64,000 bases of DNA from Pseudomonas syringae. GTDB taxonomy: Bacteria > Pseudomonadota > Gammaproteobacteria > Pseudomonadales > Pseudomonadaceae. This document shows, piece by piece, positions 1 to 8,900 of this stretch (position 1 is its first letter; each line of letters opens with the position of its first letter). A model generated the notes under the pieces. The model saw only the letters and a list, made by a program, of their open reading frames with translations, was not told the DNA's origin and made no database searches. The translations under genes were made by a program, and so were the position numbers. The stretch is from assembly GCF_021606685.1 (NCBI RefSeq), contig NZ_WKCB01000007.1, positions 1 to 64,000 on the forward strand, given 5' to 3'.

Positions 1-9
1 CAGTAACAG

Positions 10-72
10 ATGAGCTGGCTGACACACTGCAATCGGGGGCAAGTCGAATCGTCGCACCGCCCCTCCCACATT
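10..72. repeat. Degenerate REP element
   Basis: The right arm of the common REP of this window, ATCGGGGGCAAG...CCCCTCCCACATT, is present. About 15 bases (near 44-58) sit where the inner hairpin arm should continue, so the inner stem cannot form as in the other copies. The matching left arm is not seen and may lie outside the window. Confidence 0.6.
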
Positions 73-418
73 TGGATTGCATTCCAGGTCAGGAATCATG
101 GGGGGCTTACAGGTCTCCAGTCCACAGCCCAATAAATATCGGTTTCTGCAGTAGAAGGTTTCTTTATGTTACCGCTCAGCCTAAATGTGTAACCCCGCGC
201 CCAAACATGAGGCAATGTGCTACGCCAACGCCCCGAAAAGCCGCGTTCCAGACACCCCCAGAAATAAGATTAAACGCCAGACTTGCCGTGCTAGAAGGGT
301 TTGCGAATAATAGGCCCGCAATTTGCAGCATCAACAGGTTTAATATCTTTTGTCTCTGCATAAAATTCAGAGGCTGTCAATGTGCTGGAACCGCTTTCTC
401 GGTGCTTCTGTAAATAGT

Positions 419-439
419 TGTCGCATTGAGGAAATATCG
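419..439 (+). promoter_or_regulatory. Putative ArgR half-site upstream of aotJ
   Basis: TGTCGC, eight bases, then AA matches the half-site TGTCGC-N8-AA reported for the AraC-type ArgR of P. aeruginosa. It lies about 170 bases before aotJ. A weaker TGTCGT follows at about 450. The aot operon includes argR itself, so autoregulation by arginine is plausible. The match is from memory of the consensus and was not scored. Confidence 0.5.
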
Positions 440-591
440 GCTTCCGGCCTGTCGTTAGAATGCCGATCACCCGCTCGTCGTCTCCAGTGTTGAGCTGGCG
501 TAGGACGCAGTACCGCAATTCGGTTCCTTTACGTCGCATCGTGGGCCATGGCTCATACTGCTGTTTTGCCCTATACCGATGGAGTCCCAAG

Positions 592-1377
592 ATGAAGAAA
601 CTCGTGCTGTTGGGCGCCCTGGCGCTGTCCGTGCTGTCCATGCAGGCTTTCGCTGAAGGCAAGCCGCTGAAAATTGGTATCGAAGCGGCTTACCCGCCGT
701 TTGCCTCGAAGGCGCCGGACGGCAGCATCGTCGGCTTTGACTACGACATCGGCAACGCCCTTTGCGCAGAAATGAAGGTCAAATGTACGTGGGTTGAGCA
801 AGAGTTCGACGGCCTGATCCCTGCGCTTAAAGTGCGCAAGATCGACGCGATCCTGTCGTCCATGTCCATCACTGAAGACCGCAAGAAGTCCGTGGACTTC
901 ACCAACCGCTACTACCTGAGCCCAGCGCAGCTGGTGATGAAGGAAGGCACCAGCGTCAGCGACAGCCTGGATGAGTTGAAAGGCAAGAAGATCGGTGTGC
1001 AGCGCGGTTCGATCCACGACCGTTTCGCCAAGGAAGTCCTGGCTCCCAAGGGCGCTACTGTGGTGCCTTACAGCTCGCAGAACGAAATCTACCTGGACGT
1101 GGAAGCCGGCCGCCTCGATGGCACCGTGGCTGACGCCACCCTGCTGCAGGACGGTTTCCTGAAAACCCCGGCCGGTAAAGGCTACGCGTTCGTGGGCCCA
1201 CAGTTCACCGACGCCAAGTACTTCGGTGACGGCATCGGCATCGCTGTGCGTAAAGGCGACAAGGAAAACCTGGACCGCATCAACGCCGCCATTGCCGCGA
1301 TCCGTGCCAACGGCGAATACAAGAAAATCCAGGACAAGTACTTCGACTTCGATATTTACGGCGCTGACCCTAAGTAA
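592..1377 (+). CDS. aotJ: Arginine/ornithine ABC transporter, periplasmic binding protein AotJ
   Basis: A 261-residue periplasmic binding protein of solute-binding family 3 (HisJ/ArgT/AotJ type). It starts [12 protein letters not shown] with a hydrophobic signal peptide ending AFA-E near residue 21, followed by the family opening [11 protein letters not shown]. The start at 592 is chosen over an upstream in-frame start because it gives the signal peptide and has GGAG ten bases upstream. It should bind arginine or ornithine and deliver them to the AotQM-AotP importer. It is the first gene of aotJQMOP-argR. A terminator-like hairpin follows, which would explain higher expression of the binding protein than of the permeases. 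Substrate is inferred from synteny with the P. aeruginosa aot operon. Confidence 0.93.
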   Translation: MKKLVLLGALALSVLSMQAFAEGKPLKIGIEAAYPPFASKAPDGSIVGFDYDIGNALCAEMKVKCTWVEQEFDGLIPALKVRKIDAILSSMSITEDRKKSVDFTNRYYLSPAQLVMKEGTSVSDSLDELKGKKIGVQRGSIHDRFAKEVLAPKGATVVPYSSQNEIYLDVEAGRLDGTVADATLLQDGFLKTPAGKGYAFVGPQFTDAKYFGDGIGIAVRKGDKENLDRINAAIAAIRANGEYKKIQDKYFDFDIYGADPK

Positions 1378-1398
1378 CTCGTCGCAGCTGTCTGTCCT

Positions 1399-1442
1399 AA
1401 ATGGCGCAAGCAACAGAATTCCTGCGGTTTGCGCCATTTTTT
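1399..1442 (+). terminator. Partial terminator/attenuator between aotJ and aotQ
   Basis: An AAATGGCGCAA arm pairs with a TTTGCGCCATTTT arm and is followed by a run of T. Placed after the binding-protein gene, it would reduce read-through into the permease genes. Confidence 0.7.
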
Positions 1443-1469
1443 CATCCCCCCTTTTCGAGGACCTGAATC

Positions 1470-2159
1470 ATGTTGAAAGGCTACGGGGCCGTCATCCTCG
1501 ATGGCGCATGGTTGACGCTTCAGCTCGCCTTGTCGTCCATGGCCTTGGCCATTGTTCTGGGTCTGATCGGGGTCGCGTTACGCCTGTCGCCGGTGCGCTG
1601 GTTGGCCTGGCTGGGTGACTTGTATTCCACGGTGATCCGCGGGATCCCCGACCTGGTGCTGATCCTGCTGATTTTCTACGGCGGTCAGGACCTGCTCAAC
1701 CGCGTCGCGCCGATGCTCGGCTATGACGACTATATCGACTTGAACCCCTTGGCCGCCGGTATCGGCACCCTGGGTTTCATCTTTGGCGCCTACCTGTCGG
1801 AGACCTTCCGCGGCGCCTTCATGGCCATTCCCAAGGGCCAGGCCGAGGCCGGCCTTGCGTATGGCATGAGCAGCTTCCAGGTGTTTTTCCGGGTGATGGT
1901 GCCGCAGATGATTCGTCTGGCGATCCCCGGTTTCACCAACAACTGGCTGGTCCTCACCAAGGCCACTGCGCTGATCTCGGTGGTGGGCCTGCAAGACATG
2001 ATGTTCAAGGCCAAGCAGGCGGCAGATGCCACCCGCGAGCCTTTTACCTTCTTCCTCGCAGTGGCGGCGATGTACCTGGTGATCACCAGCGTGTCGTTGT
2101 TGGCCCTGCGTTATCTTGAGAAGCGCTACTCGGTAGGCGTAAGGGCGGCTGATCTATGA
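1470..2159 (+). CDS. aotQ: Arginine/ornithine ABC transporter permease AotQ
   Basis: A 229-residue inner-membrane permease of the HisQM family with about five hydrophobic segments. The cytoplasmic EAA loop that contacts the ATPase is visible as EAGLAYGMSS at about residues 126-135. GAGGA lies nine bases before the ATG. It overlaps the next permease gene by four bases (ATGA), so the two are translationally coupled. It should pair with AotM to form the channel for arginine and ornithine. Identity as AotQ rather than HisQ rests on the operon context with argR. Confidence 0.92.
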   Translation: MLKGYGAVILDGAWLTLQLALSSMALAIVLGLIGVALRLSPVRWLAWLGDLYSTVIRGIPDLVLILLIFYGGQDLLNRVAPMLGYDDYIDLNPLAAGIGTLGFIFGAYLSETFRGAFMAIPKGQAEAGLAYGMSSFQVFFRVMVPQMIRLAIPGFTNNWLVLTKATALISVVGLQDMMFKAKQAADATREPFTFFLAVAAMYLVITSVSLLALRYLEKRYSVGVRAADL

Positions 2160-2854
2160 TCTTCGACTACAACGTCATCTGGGAGGCCATGCCGCTATAC
2201 CTTGGCGGCCTGCTGACCACCCTGAAATTGCTGGCTATCTCGCTGTTCTTCGGCCTGCTTGCCGCCTTGCCCCTGGGCCTGATGCGTGTGTCCAAGCAGC
2301 CGCTCATCAACGGCGTCGCCTGGCTTTACACCTACGTGATTCGCGGCACGCCGATGCTGGTGCAGTTGTTCCTGATCTACTACGGTCTGGCGCAGTTCGA
2401 AGCGGTACGCGAAAGCTTTATGTGGCCGCTGCTCTCCAGCGCCACGTTCTGTGCGTGCCTGGCCTTTGCGATCAACACCAGCGCCTACACGGCCGAAATC
2501 ATTGCCGGTAGCCTCAAGGCCACGCCGAACGGCGAGATCGAAGCCGCCAAGGCCATGGGCATGTCGCGTTACAAGCTGTACCGCCGCATCCTGTTGCCGT
2601 CGGCCCTGCGCCGCGCGCTGCCGCAGTACAGCAACGAAGTGATCATGATGCTGCAGACCACCAGTCTGGCGTCCATCGTCACCCTGATCGACATCACCGG
2701 CGCCGCGCGCACGGTGAACGCCCAGTTCTACCTGCCGTTCGAAGCCTATATCACCGCAGGCGTGTTCTACCTGTGCCTGACCTTTATCCTGGTACGCCTG
2801 TTCAAGTTGGCCGAGCGCCGCTGGCTAAGCTACCTGGCGCCGAGGAAGCACTGA
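2156..2854 (+). CDS. aotM: Arginine/ornithine ABC transporter permease AotM
   Basis: A 232-residue partner permease of the HisM family. The EAA loop reads EAAKAMGMSRYKLYR from about residue 129. It starts in the stop codon of aotQ and ends two bases before the next gene, so aotQ, aotM and aotO form a tight translational unit. Five hydrophobic segments are visible. Together with AotQ and two AotP subunits it would make the inner-membrane part of the basic amino acid importer. Confidence 0.92.
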   Translation: MIFDYNVIWEAMPLYLGGLLTTLKLLAISLFFGLLAALPLGLMRVSKQPLINGVAWLYTYVIRGTPMLVQLFLIYYGLAQFEAVRESFMWPLLSSATFCACLAFAINTSAYTAEIIAGSLKATPNGEIEAAKAMGMSRYKLYRRILLPSALRRALPQYSNEVIMMLQTTSLASIVTLIDITGAARTVNAQFYLPFEAYITAGVFYLCLTFILVRLFKLAERRWLSYLAPRKH

Positions 2855-2855
2855 T

Positions 2856-3968
2856 ATGGAACGTATCGACCACCGGTTGCCCTGGGGTCACCTGGGCTGC
2901 GAACGCCAGCTGAGCGTGTTCCGTTTCGGCAGTGGCGAGCGCAAGGCCTACATCCAGGCCAGCCTGCACGCCGACGAACTACCGGGGATGCGCGCCGCTT
3001 GGGAGCTGAAAAAACGTCTCACCGAACTGGAGCAGCAAGGCGCCCTCAATGGTGTGATCGAGCTGGTGCCGGTGGCGAACCCGATGGGCCTGGGCCAGCT
3101 GCTGCAAGGCAGCCACCAGGGGCGCTTCGAGGTAGGCAGCGGCAAAAACTTCAACCGCGATTTCGTTGAGTTGAGTGAGCCGGTTGCCGCGTTGCTCAAC
3201 GGCAAGTTGGGTGATGACCCGCACGCCAACGTGCGTCTGATCCGCCAGGCGATGAGCGACGCGCTCAACGCGCTGCCCGCGCCAAGCAGCCAGCTGCAAG
3301 GCATGCAGCGCATCTTGCTCAGCCACGCGTGCACCGCCGATGTGGTCCTCGACCTGCATTGCGACGCCGAAGCCGCGCTGCACATGTATGCGCTGCCGCA
3401 GCACTGGCCGCAGTGGCGTTCGCTGTCGGCGCACCTGAATGTGAAAGTCGGCCTGCTGGCGGAAGACTCCGGCGGCAGTTCGTTCGATGAGGCCTGTTCG
3501 CTGCCATGGCTGCGTTTATCCCAGGCGTTCCCTGAGGCGCAGATCCCGCTGGCCTGTCTGGCGACTACGCTGGAGCTGGGCGGCCAGGCCGACACTGGCC
3601 GTGACGAAGCGATCTTCCACGCCGAAGGCATCCTCGCGTTCCTCGCCGAGCAGGGCTTGATCAAGGGGGAATGGCACGCGCCTCGGTTCGAACCTTGTGA
3701 AGGCCTGCCGTTTGAAGGCACCGAGCTGTTGTTCGCGCCCCACGCCGGGGTGATCAGTTACCTGCGTAAAGCCGGTGATGTGGTTGAAAAAGGCGAGCCG
3801 ATTTTTGAAGTGATTGACCCCCTGGAGGACCGCGTAAGCATCATTTGCGCAGGCACTTCGGGAGTGTTGTTTGCCGTTGAACGGCTACGTTATGCCCAAG
3901 CGGGTTTCTGGCTGGCCAAGGTGGCGGGGCGCGAAGCGCTGCGTCACGGGCGCTTGCTCAACGACTGA
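2856..3968 (+). CDS. aotO: AotO, succinylglutamate desuccinylase/aspartoacylase-family protein
   Basis: A 370-residue zinc-hydrolase-like protein of the AstE/AspA (M14-like) family. The predicted zinc ligands are visible: H38 and E41 in SLHADELPG and H168 in DLHCD. The C-terminal part (about 295-370) contains a biotinyl/lipoyl-like segment, HAGVISYLRKAGDVVEKGE. It lies inside the arginine importer operon, as aotO does in P. aeruginosa. To my knowledge aotO is not needed for uptake there, so the substrate is unknown; an acylated amino acid is a reasonable guess. It should not be confused with the true AruE at 18063. Confidence 0.85.
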   Translation: MERIDHRLPWGHLGCERQLSVFRFGSGERKAYIQASLHADELPGMRAAWELKKRLTELEQQGALNGVIELVPVANPMGLGQLLQGSHQGRFEVGSGKNFNRDFVELSEPVAALLNGKLGDDPHANVRLIRQAMSDALNALPAPSSQLQGMQRILLSHACTADVVLDLHCDAEAALHMYALPQHWPQWRSLSAHLNVKVGLLAEDSGGSSFDEACSLPWLRLSQAFPEAQIPLACLATTLELGGQADTGRDEAIFHAEGILAFLAEQGLIKGEWHAPRFEPCEGLPFEGTELLFAPHAGVISYLRKAGDVVEKGEPIFEVIDPLEDRVSIICAGTSGVLFAVERLRYAQAGFWLAKVAGREALRHGRLLND

Positions 3969-3995
3969 CCACCTGTTTTTGTGAGAACCGACCGC

Positions 3996-4760
3996 ATGTA
4001 CAAACTTGAAGTCCAAGACCTGCATAAACGCTATGGCAGTCATGAAGTGCTCAAAGGCGTGTCCCTGGCCGCCGCGGCCGGTGATGTGATCAGCATCATC
4101 GGTTCCAGTGGTTCGGGCAAAAGTACCTTTTTGCGCTGCATCAACCTGCTCGAGCAACCCCACGCCGGCAAGATTCTGCTCAACAACGAAGAGCTGAAAC
4201 TGGTGGCCAACAAGGACGGCGCCATGAAGGCCGCCGACCCTAAACAGCTGCAGCGCATGCGTTCGCGCCTGTCCATGGTGTTCCAGCATTTCAACCTGTG
4301 GTCGCACATGACCGCGCTGGAAAACGTGATGGAAGCCCCGGTGCACGTGCTGGGTATGTCGAAAAAAGACGCGCGTGAAAAAGCCGAGCACTACCTGGCC
4401 AAAGTCGGCGTGGGCCATCGTAAGGATGCGTTCCCCGGCCACATGTCCGGCGGTGAGCAGCAGCGCGTGGCGATCGCCCGTGCCCTGGCGATGGAGCCGG
4501 AGGTGATGCTGTTCGACGAACCTACTTCGGCGCTGGACCCGGAGTTGGTCGGCGAAGTGCTCAAGGTCATGCAGGATCTGGCCCAGGAAGGCCGTACCAT
4601 GGTGGTCGTCACCCACGAAATGGGCTTTGCCCGTGAGGTGTCGAACCAGCTGGTGTTTTTGCACAAAGGCATCGTAGAAGAGCGTGGCAACCCGCGTGAA
4701 GTGCTGGTGAACCCGCAATCGGAGCGGTTGCAGCAGTTCTTGTCTGGCAGCTTGAAATAG
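3996..4760 (+). CDS. aotP: Arginine/ornithine ABC transporter ATP-binding protein AotP
   Basis: A 254-residue ABC ATPase of the HisP/GlnQ type. Walker A is GSSGSGKST at 36-44, the signature is SGGEQQ at 151-156, Walker B is MLFDEPTSALD at 171-181, and the switch histidine follows in VVTHEMGFA. An in-frame GTG at 3981 would add five residues. The ATG at 3996 is preferred because MYKLEVQDLHKRYG is the usual N-terminus and GAGAA precedes it. It is the energising subunit for AotQM. The gap to argR holds a REPIN, which may separate argR mRNA from the transporter mRNA. Confidence 0.93.
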   Translation: MYKLEVQDLHKRYGSHEVLKGVSLAAAAGDVISIIGSSGSGKSTFLRCINLLEQPHAGKILLNNEELKLVANKDGAMKAADPKQLQRMRSRLSMVFQHFNLWSHMTALENVMEAPVHVLGMSKKDAREKAEHYLAKVGVGHRKDAFPGHMSGGEQQRVAIARALAMEPEVMLFDEPTSALDPELVGEVLKVMQDLAQEGRTMVVVTHEMGFAREVSNQLVFLHKGIVEERGNPREVLVNPQSERLQQFLSGSLK

Positions 4761-4783
4761 TCCCTTACTGCTGAAGTTGCTTT

Positions 4784-4874
4784 ATGTGGGAGGGGGCTTG
4801 CCCCCGATAGCGGTGTATCAGCTAGTGCATGTTTATCTGATGCACCGCTATCGGGGGCAAGCCCCCTTCCACAT
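4784..4874. repeat. REPIN between aotP and argR
   Basis: Two inverted REP hairpins with GTGGGAGGGGGCTTGCCCCC outermost and a variable centre. The transcript would fold into a long cruciform-like structure between aotP and argR. Confidence 0.9.
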
Positions 4875-4978
4875 TGGATCTCCATAGTGGATCTTTATCG
4901 TTTTTGAGATTTGTGTGGGTTTACCGGCTAGCATTGGCCTTTGTCTTCATTACCGTTACTAGCTTCGGATAGCACTCC

Positions 4979-5959
4979 ATGACCGCCCATAAAATTGGTT
5001 TCCTGATTTGGCCCAGCACAAAAGCACTGACGCTTGCGCTGGCTGAGGAGGCCTTGCGCGTTGCCCAGCGGGTGCATCCGGACGTGGTCTACGAGCTGTC
5101 GTTCCTGCAAGCGGAGCCGCCAGCCGAGGGCGCCTGGCAACTGCCGGGCGAGCCGTGGGCCGGCAAACTCGAAGGCTTCCAGAAACTGTTCCTGCTGGCG
5201 GATGAGCCGCCGACCGTCATCGCCTCGCAACTGAGCACCGCGCTCAAACAACTGGTGCGCGCAGGCTGCGTGATCGGTGGCTTGTCGGCTGGCGTCTATC
5301 CGTTGGCCCAGCTCGGTTTGCTGGATGGCTACCGCGCCGCCGTGCACTGGCGCTGGCAGGATGATTTTGCCGAGCGTTTCCCCAAGGTCATCGCCACCAG
5401 CCATCTGTTCGACTGGGACCGTGACCGCCTGACCGCCTGTGGCGGCATGTCGGTGCTCGACCTGCTGCTGGCGGTACTGGCCCGCGATCACGGCGCCGAG
5501 CTGGCCGGAGCGGTGTCCGAAGAACTGGTGGTAGAACGCATCCGCGAAGGCGGCGAGCGCCAGCGCATCCCGCTGCAAAACCGCCTGGGTTCCAGCCACC
5601 CTAAGCTGACCCAGGCCGTTTTGTTGATGGAAGCGAATATCGAAGAGCCGTTGACCACCGACGAAATCGCCCAGCACGTGTGCGTGTCGCGACGACAACT
5701 CGAACGCATCTTCAAGCAATACCTCAACCGCGTCCCCAGCCAGTATTACCTGGAACTGCGCCTGAACAAGGCCCGCCAGATGCTCATGCAAACCAGCAAG
5801 TCGATCATCCAGATCGGCCTGTCGTGCGGCTTCTCCTCGGGGCCGCACTTCTCCAGCGCCTACCGCAACTTCTTCGGCGCCACCCCACGTGAAGACCGCA
5901 ACCAACGGCGCAGCAGCAGCCCGTTCGAATTGTCGTCAGTGCCCTCCGAGCGCGGCTAG
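4979..5959 (+). CDS. argR: Arginine-responsive transcriptional regulator ArgR (AraC family)
   Basis: A 326-residue regulator with an N-terminal class-I-amidotransferase-like (DJ-1/PfpI-like) domain, about 1-190, and a C-terminal AraC double helix-turn-helix, about 215-310. The latter is visible as TTDEIAQHVCVSRRQLERIF and the second-helix region IIQIGLSCGFSSGPHFSSAY. This architecture and the operon position after aotP match ArgR of P. aeruginosa, which activates aot and aru operons with arginine. It is unrelated to the E. coli ArgR repressor. The gene ends seven bases before the end of the convergent DUF6543/LRR gene, with no terminator visible between them. Confidence 0.92.
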   Translation: MTAHKIGFLIWPSTKALTLALAEEALRVAQRVHPDVVYELSFLQAEPPAEGAWQLPGEPWAGKLEGFQKLFLLADEPPTVIASQLSTALKQLVRAGCVIGGLSAGVYPLAQLGLLDGYRAAVHWRWQDDFAERFPKVIATSHLFDWDRDRLTACGGMSVLDLLLAVLARDHGAELAGAVSEELVVERIREGGERQRIPLQNRLGSSHPKLTQAVLLMEANIEEPLTTDEIAQHVCVSRRQLERIFKQYLNRVPSQYYLELRLNKARQMLMQTSKSIIQIGLSCGFSSGPHFSSAYRNFFGATPREDRNQRRSSSPFELSSVPSERG

Positions 5960-5965
5960 GGCGCG

Positions 5966-8900
5966 CTACTCGTCGACCTCCATTGGCTCAAGTGCCGGGA
6001 AGTTGACCGCATCCAGCGGGCGCAGCAGATCGATGCCGGTGTCACGCGCAAATTGCACGACCTGCGCTTGACCTCTCGGGGTGAACGGGTTGCCGCGTAA
6101 AAACAGGGTGTTGACCCGTTCTCGCGGCGTTTCGTAAAGCGCGGCGGGCAAGTGAGTGATCAGGTTATTGCGCAAGTCCGCCACCTCCAGTTGGTCGCGG
6201 GTCAACAGCCCCACGGGCAACTCGGTGATCGAGCATCGGTTCAACGACAGCAAGCGCAGGGCCGGCATCTGGCTGAGGTCGGGGGTGATCGTCAGTTGCG
6301 GGTTGCCGTGCAAATCCAGCCAGACGAGGTTCTCCATCCCTGTCAAAGACCCCGCGCTGGCGGGGGTGAGCGTGAGCTCGCAGCGCGTCAGGGTCAGATG
6401 GCGCAGTTTCGGCATGCGGAAAACCGCCTCGGGGATGTTTCCCAGCGCGCCGCTGTGAATGCTCAGTTCATGCAGTTTGGGAAAACTGTTGAGGAACGCA
6501 TCCACACTTGTGGTGAGGTGGTCGCAGTGCAGCTTCATCACCGAGACGTGCTCAAAGTTAGCCCTCAGTGCGGGATACTCGCCCAGTATCGGCTGCGTGA
6601 AAATCAGCTTGTGGCTGATGCGCATGTCGGGGTTATCCGTATCCACTTGGGTTTCGCGACGCCAAGTCTGCTCCAGCAGCTGTTTAAGTTGGGCGCGTTT
6701 GTACTGCTCCTGCGCGGCGCTTTGGGCGTCCAACGCGATACCGAGGATGGGATGCTCTGCCGGTTGCGAGACGACCCACAGGTCAAGGTCGGCTTGCAGT
6801 ACCTGATACTCCTGTTTCAGCCCGGCCAGCGTGCGCTGGCCAGCGGCTAAGTCGCCGGGTAACCCCATGACAAAACGCTGGGCTTCCTCGAGGGTAAACG
6901 TGGGGTAAAGCGCCTGGGTGGTGGCGAGGTCGGCCTGTGGCGCGGCAATGCCCCAGTCTTCCCCCGTTAGTTGGTAGTGCGCCTTGACCTTGTTACGGGT
7001 CGCCAGGGACAGCGGGTTGCCGGAGAAATCAAACGCGCTGCTGGCCTCCGGGGCCAGGTCGAACAGTGCTTGGGGCAACGTGCTGAAGCGGTTGTCCCGC
7101 AGCACGGCAGTGCCCAGTTCCGGCAATTGCAGCAGGCCCTGAGGCAGTGTGTTGATGCGGGTTTCGGCCAGGTCCAGAAAGCTCAGGTCGCGCAGGTCCG
7201 TAAGATTCGGAATGCGTTCCAGCGGGTTGGCGTAAAGGTCCAGCACCCGCAGTTGTTTCATGGCGGCGAGGGCGGCTGCGTCAGAGGCGCTCAAGGTGAG
7301 GCCGCAATTGCTCAGCACCAGCTCGGTCAGGCCGGGCATGCTGGACAGGGCGGGAGGGATGCTGTTCAAGGGCAGGTTGCGCAGTGCCACGTGACGGAGT
7401 GTCGGGAAGTATTGCAAGAACGCTGTGACGCCCTCGGTGTGGGAATCACCTGTCAGCTCAAGGAACGTCACGTGCGCCAGTTGCATGTTCAAGGTGGGCA
7501 GGGCGCCTTGGACGGGGTCCGGCAATTCCAGCTTGAAGCCTTGAAAACCGCCCTCGAAAGCATCATCAGGGGCGGTTTCCAGGCGCCAGCATTGCTTGAG
7601 CTGTTCTGCCCAGCGTCGACGGGCGCTTTTTGCGTCGGCGTAGTCATGACGGCCCATGCGCACTTGGGTTCCCGGGTACAGCCGAGGGGTGTTGGCTTCC
7701 CAGAGTGATAGGTCGTGTTCGAGGCCAAAGTATTGGCTTTGCAACGACACCAGCGCACTCAATGCGCCGCCGGGCTGTTGATTGAGGGTCGCCACCAGTT
7801 CTTGCAAAAGTGCGGGTTGCATACTGGGAAACAGCTGTTGTGCGCGGTCTACCAGGCTGCGACCCGTGGCAGCGGGATAGCCGATCATGCCACCGGGCAG
7901 GCGCATCGTTGTGGGGTCATAGGCTGGTTTGCTCACGGGGTGTTGCAGCAGGACGGTACGCAGGCTGTCACGCGGCAGCAGCGCGTCGCTCAGGCTCTGC
8001 CGCAGTTTTTCGCCTTCGCCGATGTTCAAACCCAGGACCTCTCGCTCGGCATCCGGCAATGCTTGCAGAATCGCGGTGTACAGGTCGGTGCGGCCAAACA
8101 GATGGAGGCCGTTGTGATCGTAGGTTTCGTATTCAGCGTTTTCAGTCATCACCAGCACTCTGCGTGTCGGCGCCGTGGGCTGGCCGATGCTGTCGCGCAA
8201 CAGGCCATTGAACGAATAGTTTTTGACTTCGATACGCACCTTGCTCGGCCAGCCTGGCAGGCGTTCCAGCGAGTGCAGTGCGAGTAAATCACTGTCCAGG
8301 TTGTCGGAGGATTTGAGAAACAGCCCTTCATAGGCGCGGGTCAGGCGCACTTCCTGCTGGGCCCAGCGCGCCAGCTCTTTTAGGCGCGCGGGTACCTGGG
8401 CCCGATCGATCTGCTTGAGTTCTTCACGGCTGGCACCGCGCAGCAGTTCGCGGGCGACGCTGGTGGGCAGGCCTGGCTGCGTGTCGATCAGTGCCTGAAT
8501 TCTGGGCGAGTGTCTGGCTTCCAGGCCGCGGTAGCGCGAGTCAAACAATGCGGCGCGTTTTTCATCGGCCAGTTGCGCGATTTTTTTGCGCAGCATCGAG
8601 GTACGCACCGGCAGCGTGTTGGGTGCGCCTGCCGACGGCTCGCCCAGCAGGGTTCTGATTTCTGTTTCATTCAAGCTTTGCAACACGATGCTCAGCAAGT
8701 CGCCCCGCGCCAGTTGTGCCTCGTGAATCTGCACCACCGGGTATTGGGTTTTCGGCGCGTACTGCCAGGTGATATCGCCGTTGGCATTGAGAAAACGCAG
8801 GGCTTTGGTTTCGGGCCACAGGTCATAGGTGGTGAGCAGTTGCAGCTGGGCATGCGGGTCGGCCTGGGTATAGAGGGCGGGGTCATCGCTGTGCATCTGG

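Larger units (their letters stand above)
1..590. other. Left-edge intergenic region upstream of aotJ
   Basis: I recognise no gene in this stretch. Both strands hold only short open frames with no good ribosome binding site or familiar protein pattern. Bases 10-72 are a decayed REP element, and an ArgR-type half-site lies at 419-434. The part from about 150 to 410 is AT-richer than the coding DNA to the right, as expected for a promoter region or decayed intergenic DNA. Any gene ending here must start outside the window. Confidence 0.6.

Noticed and set aside
460..591. Upstream start for AotJ
   Set aside because: The extra 44 residues precede the signal peptide, and the ATG at 592 has the better ribosome binding site.
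176..662. Short minus-strand frames before aotJ
   Set aside because: They lack ribosome binding sites and recognisable residues, and overlap the aotJ promoter and signal peptide region.
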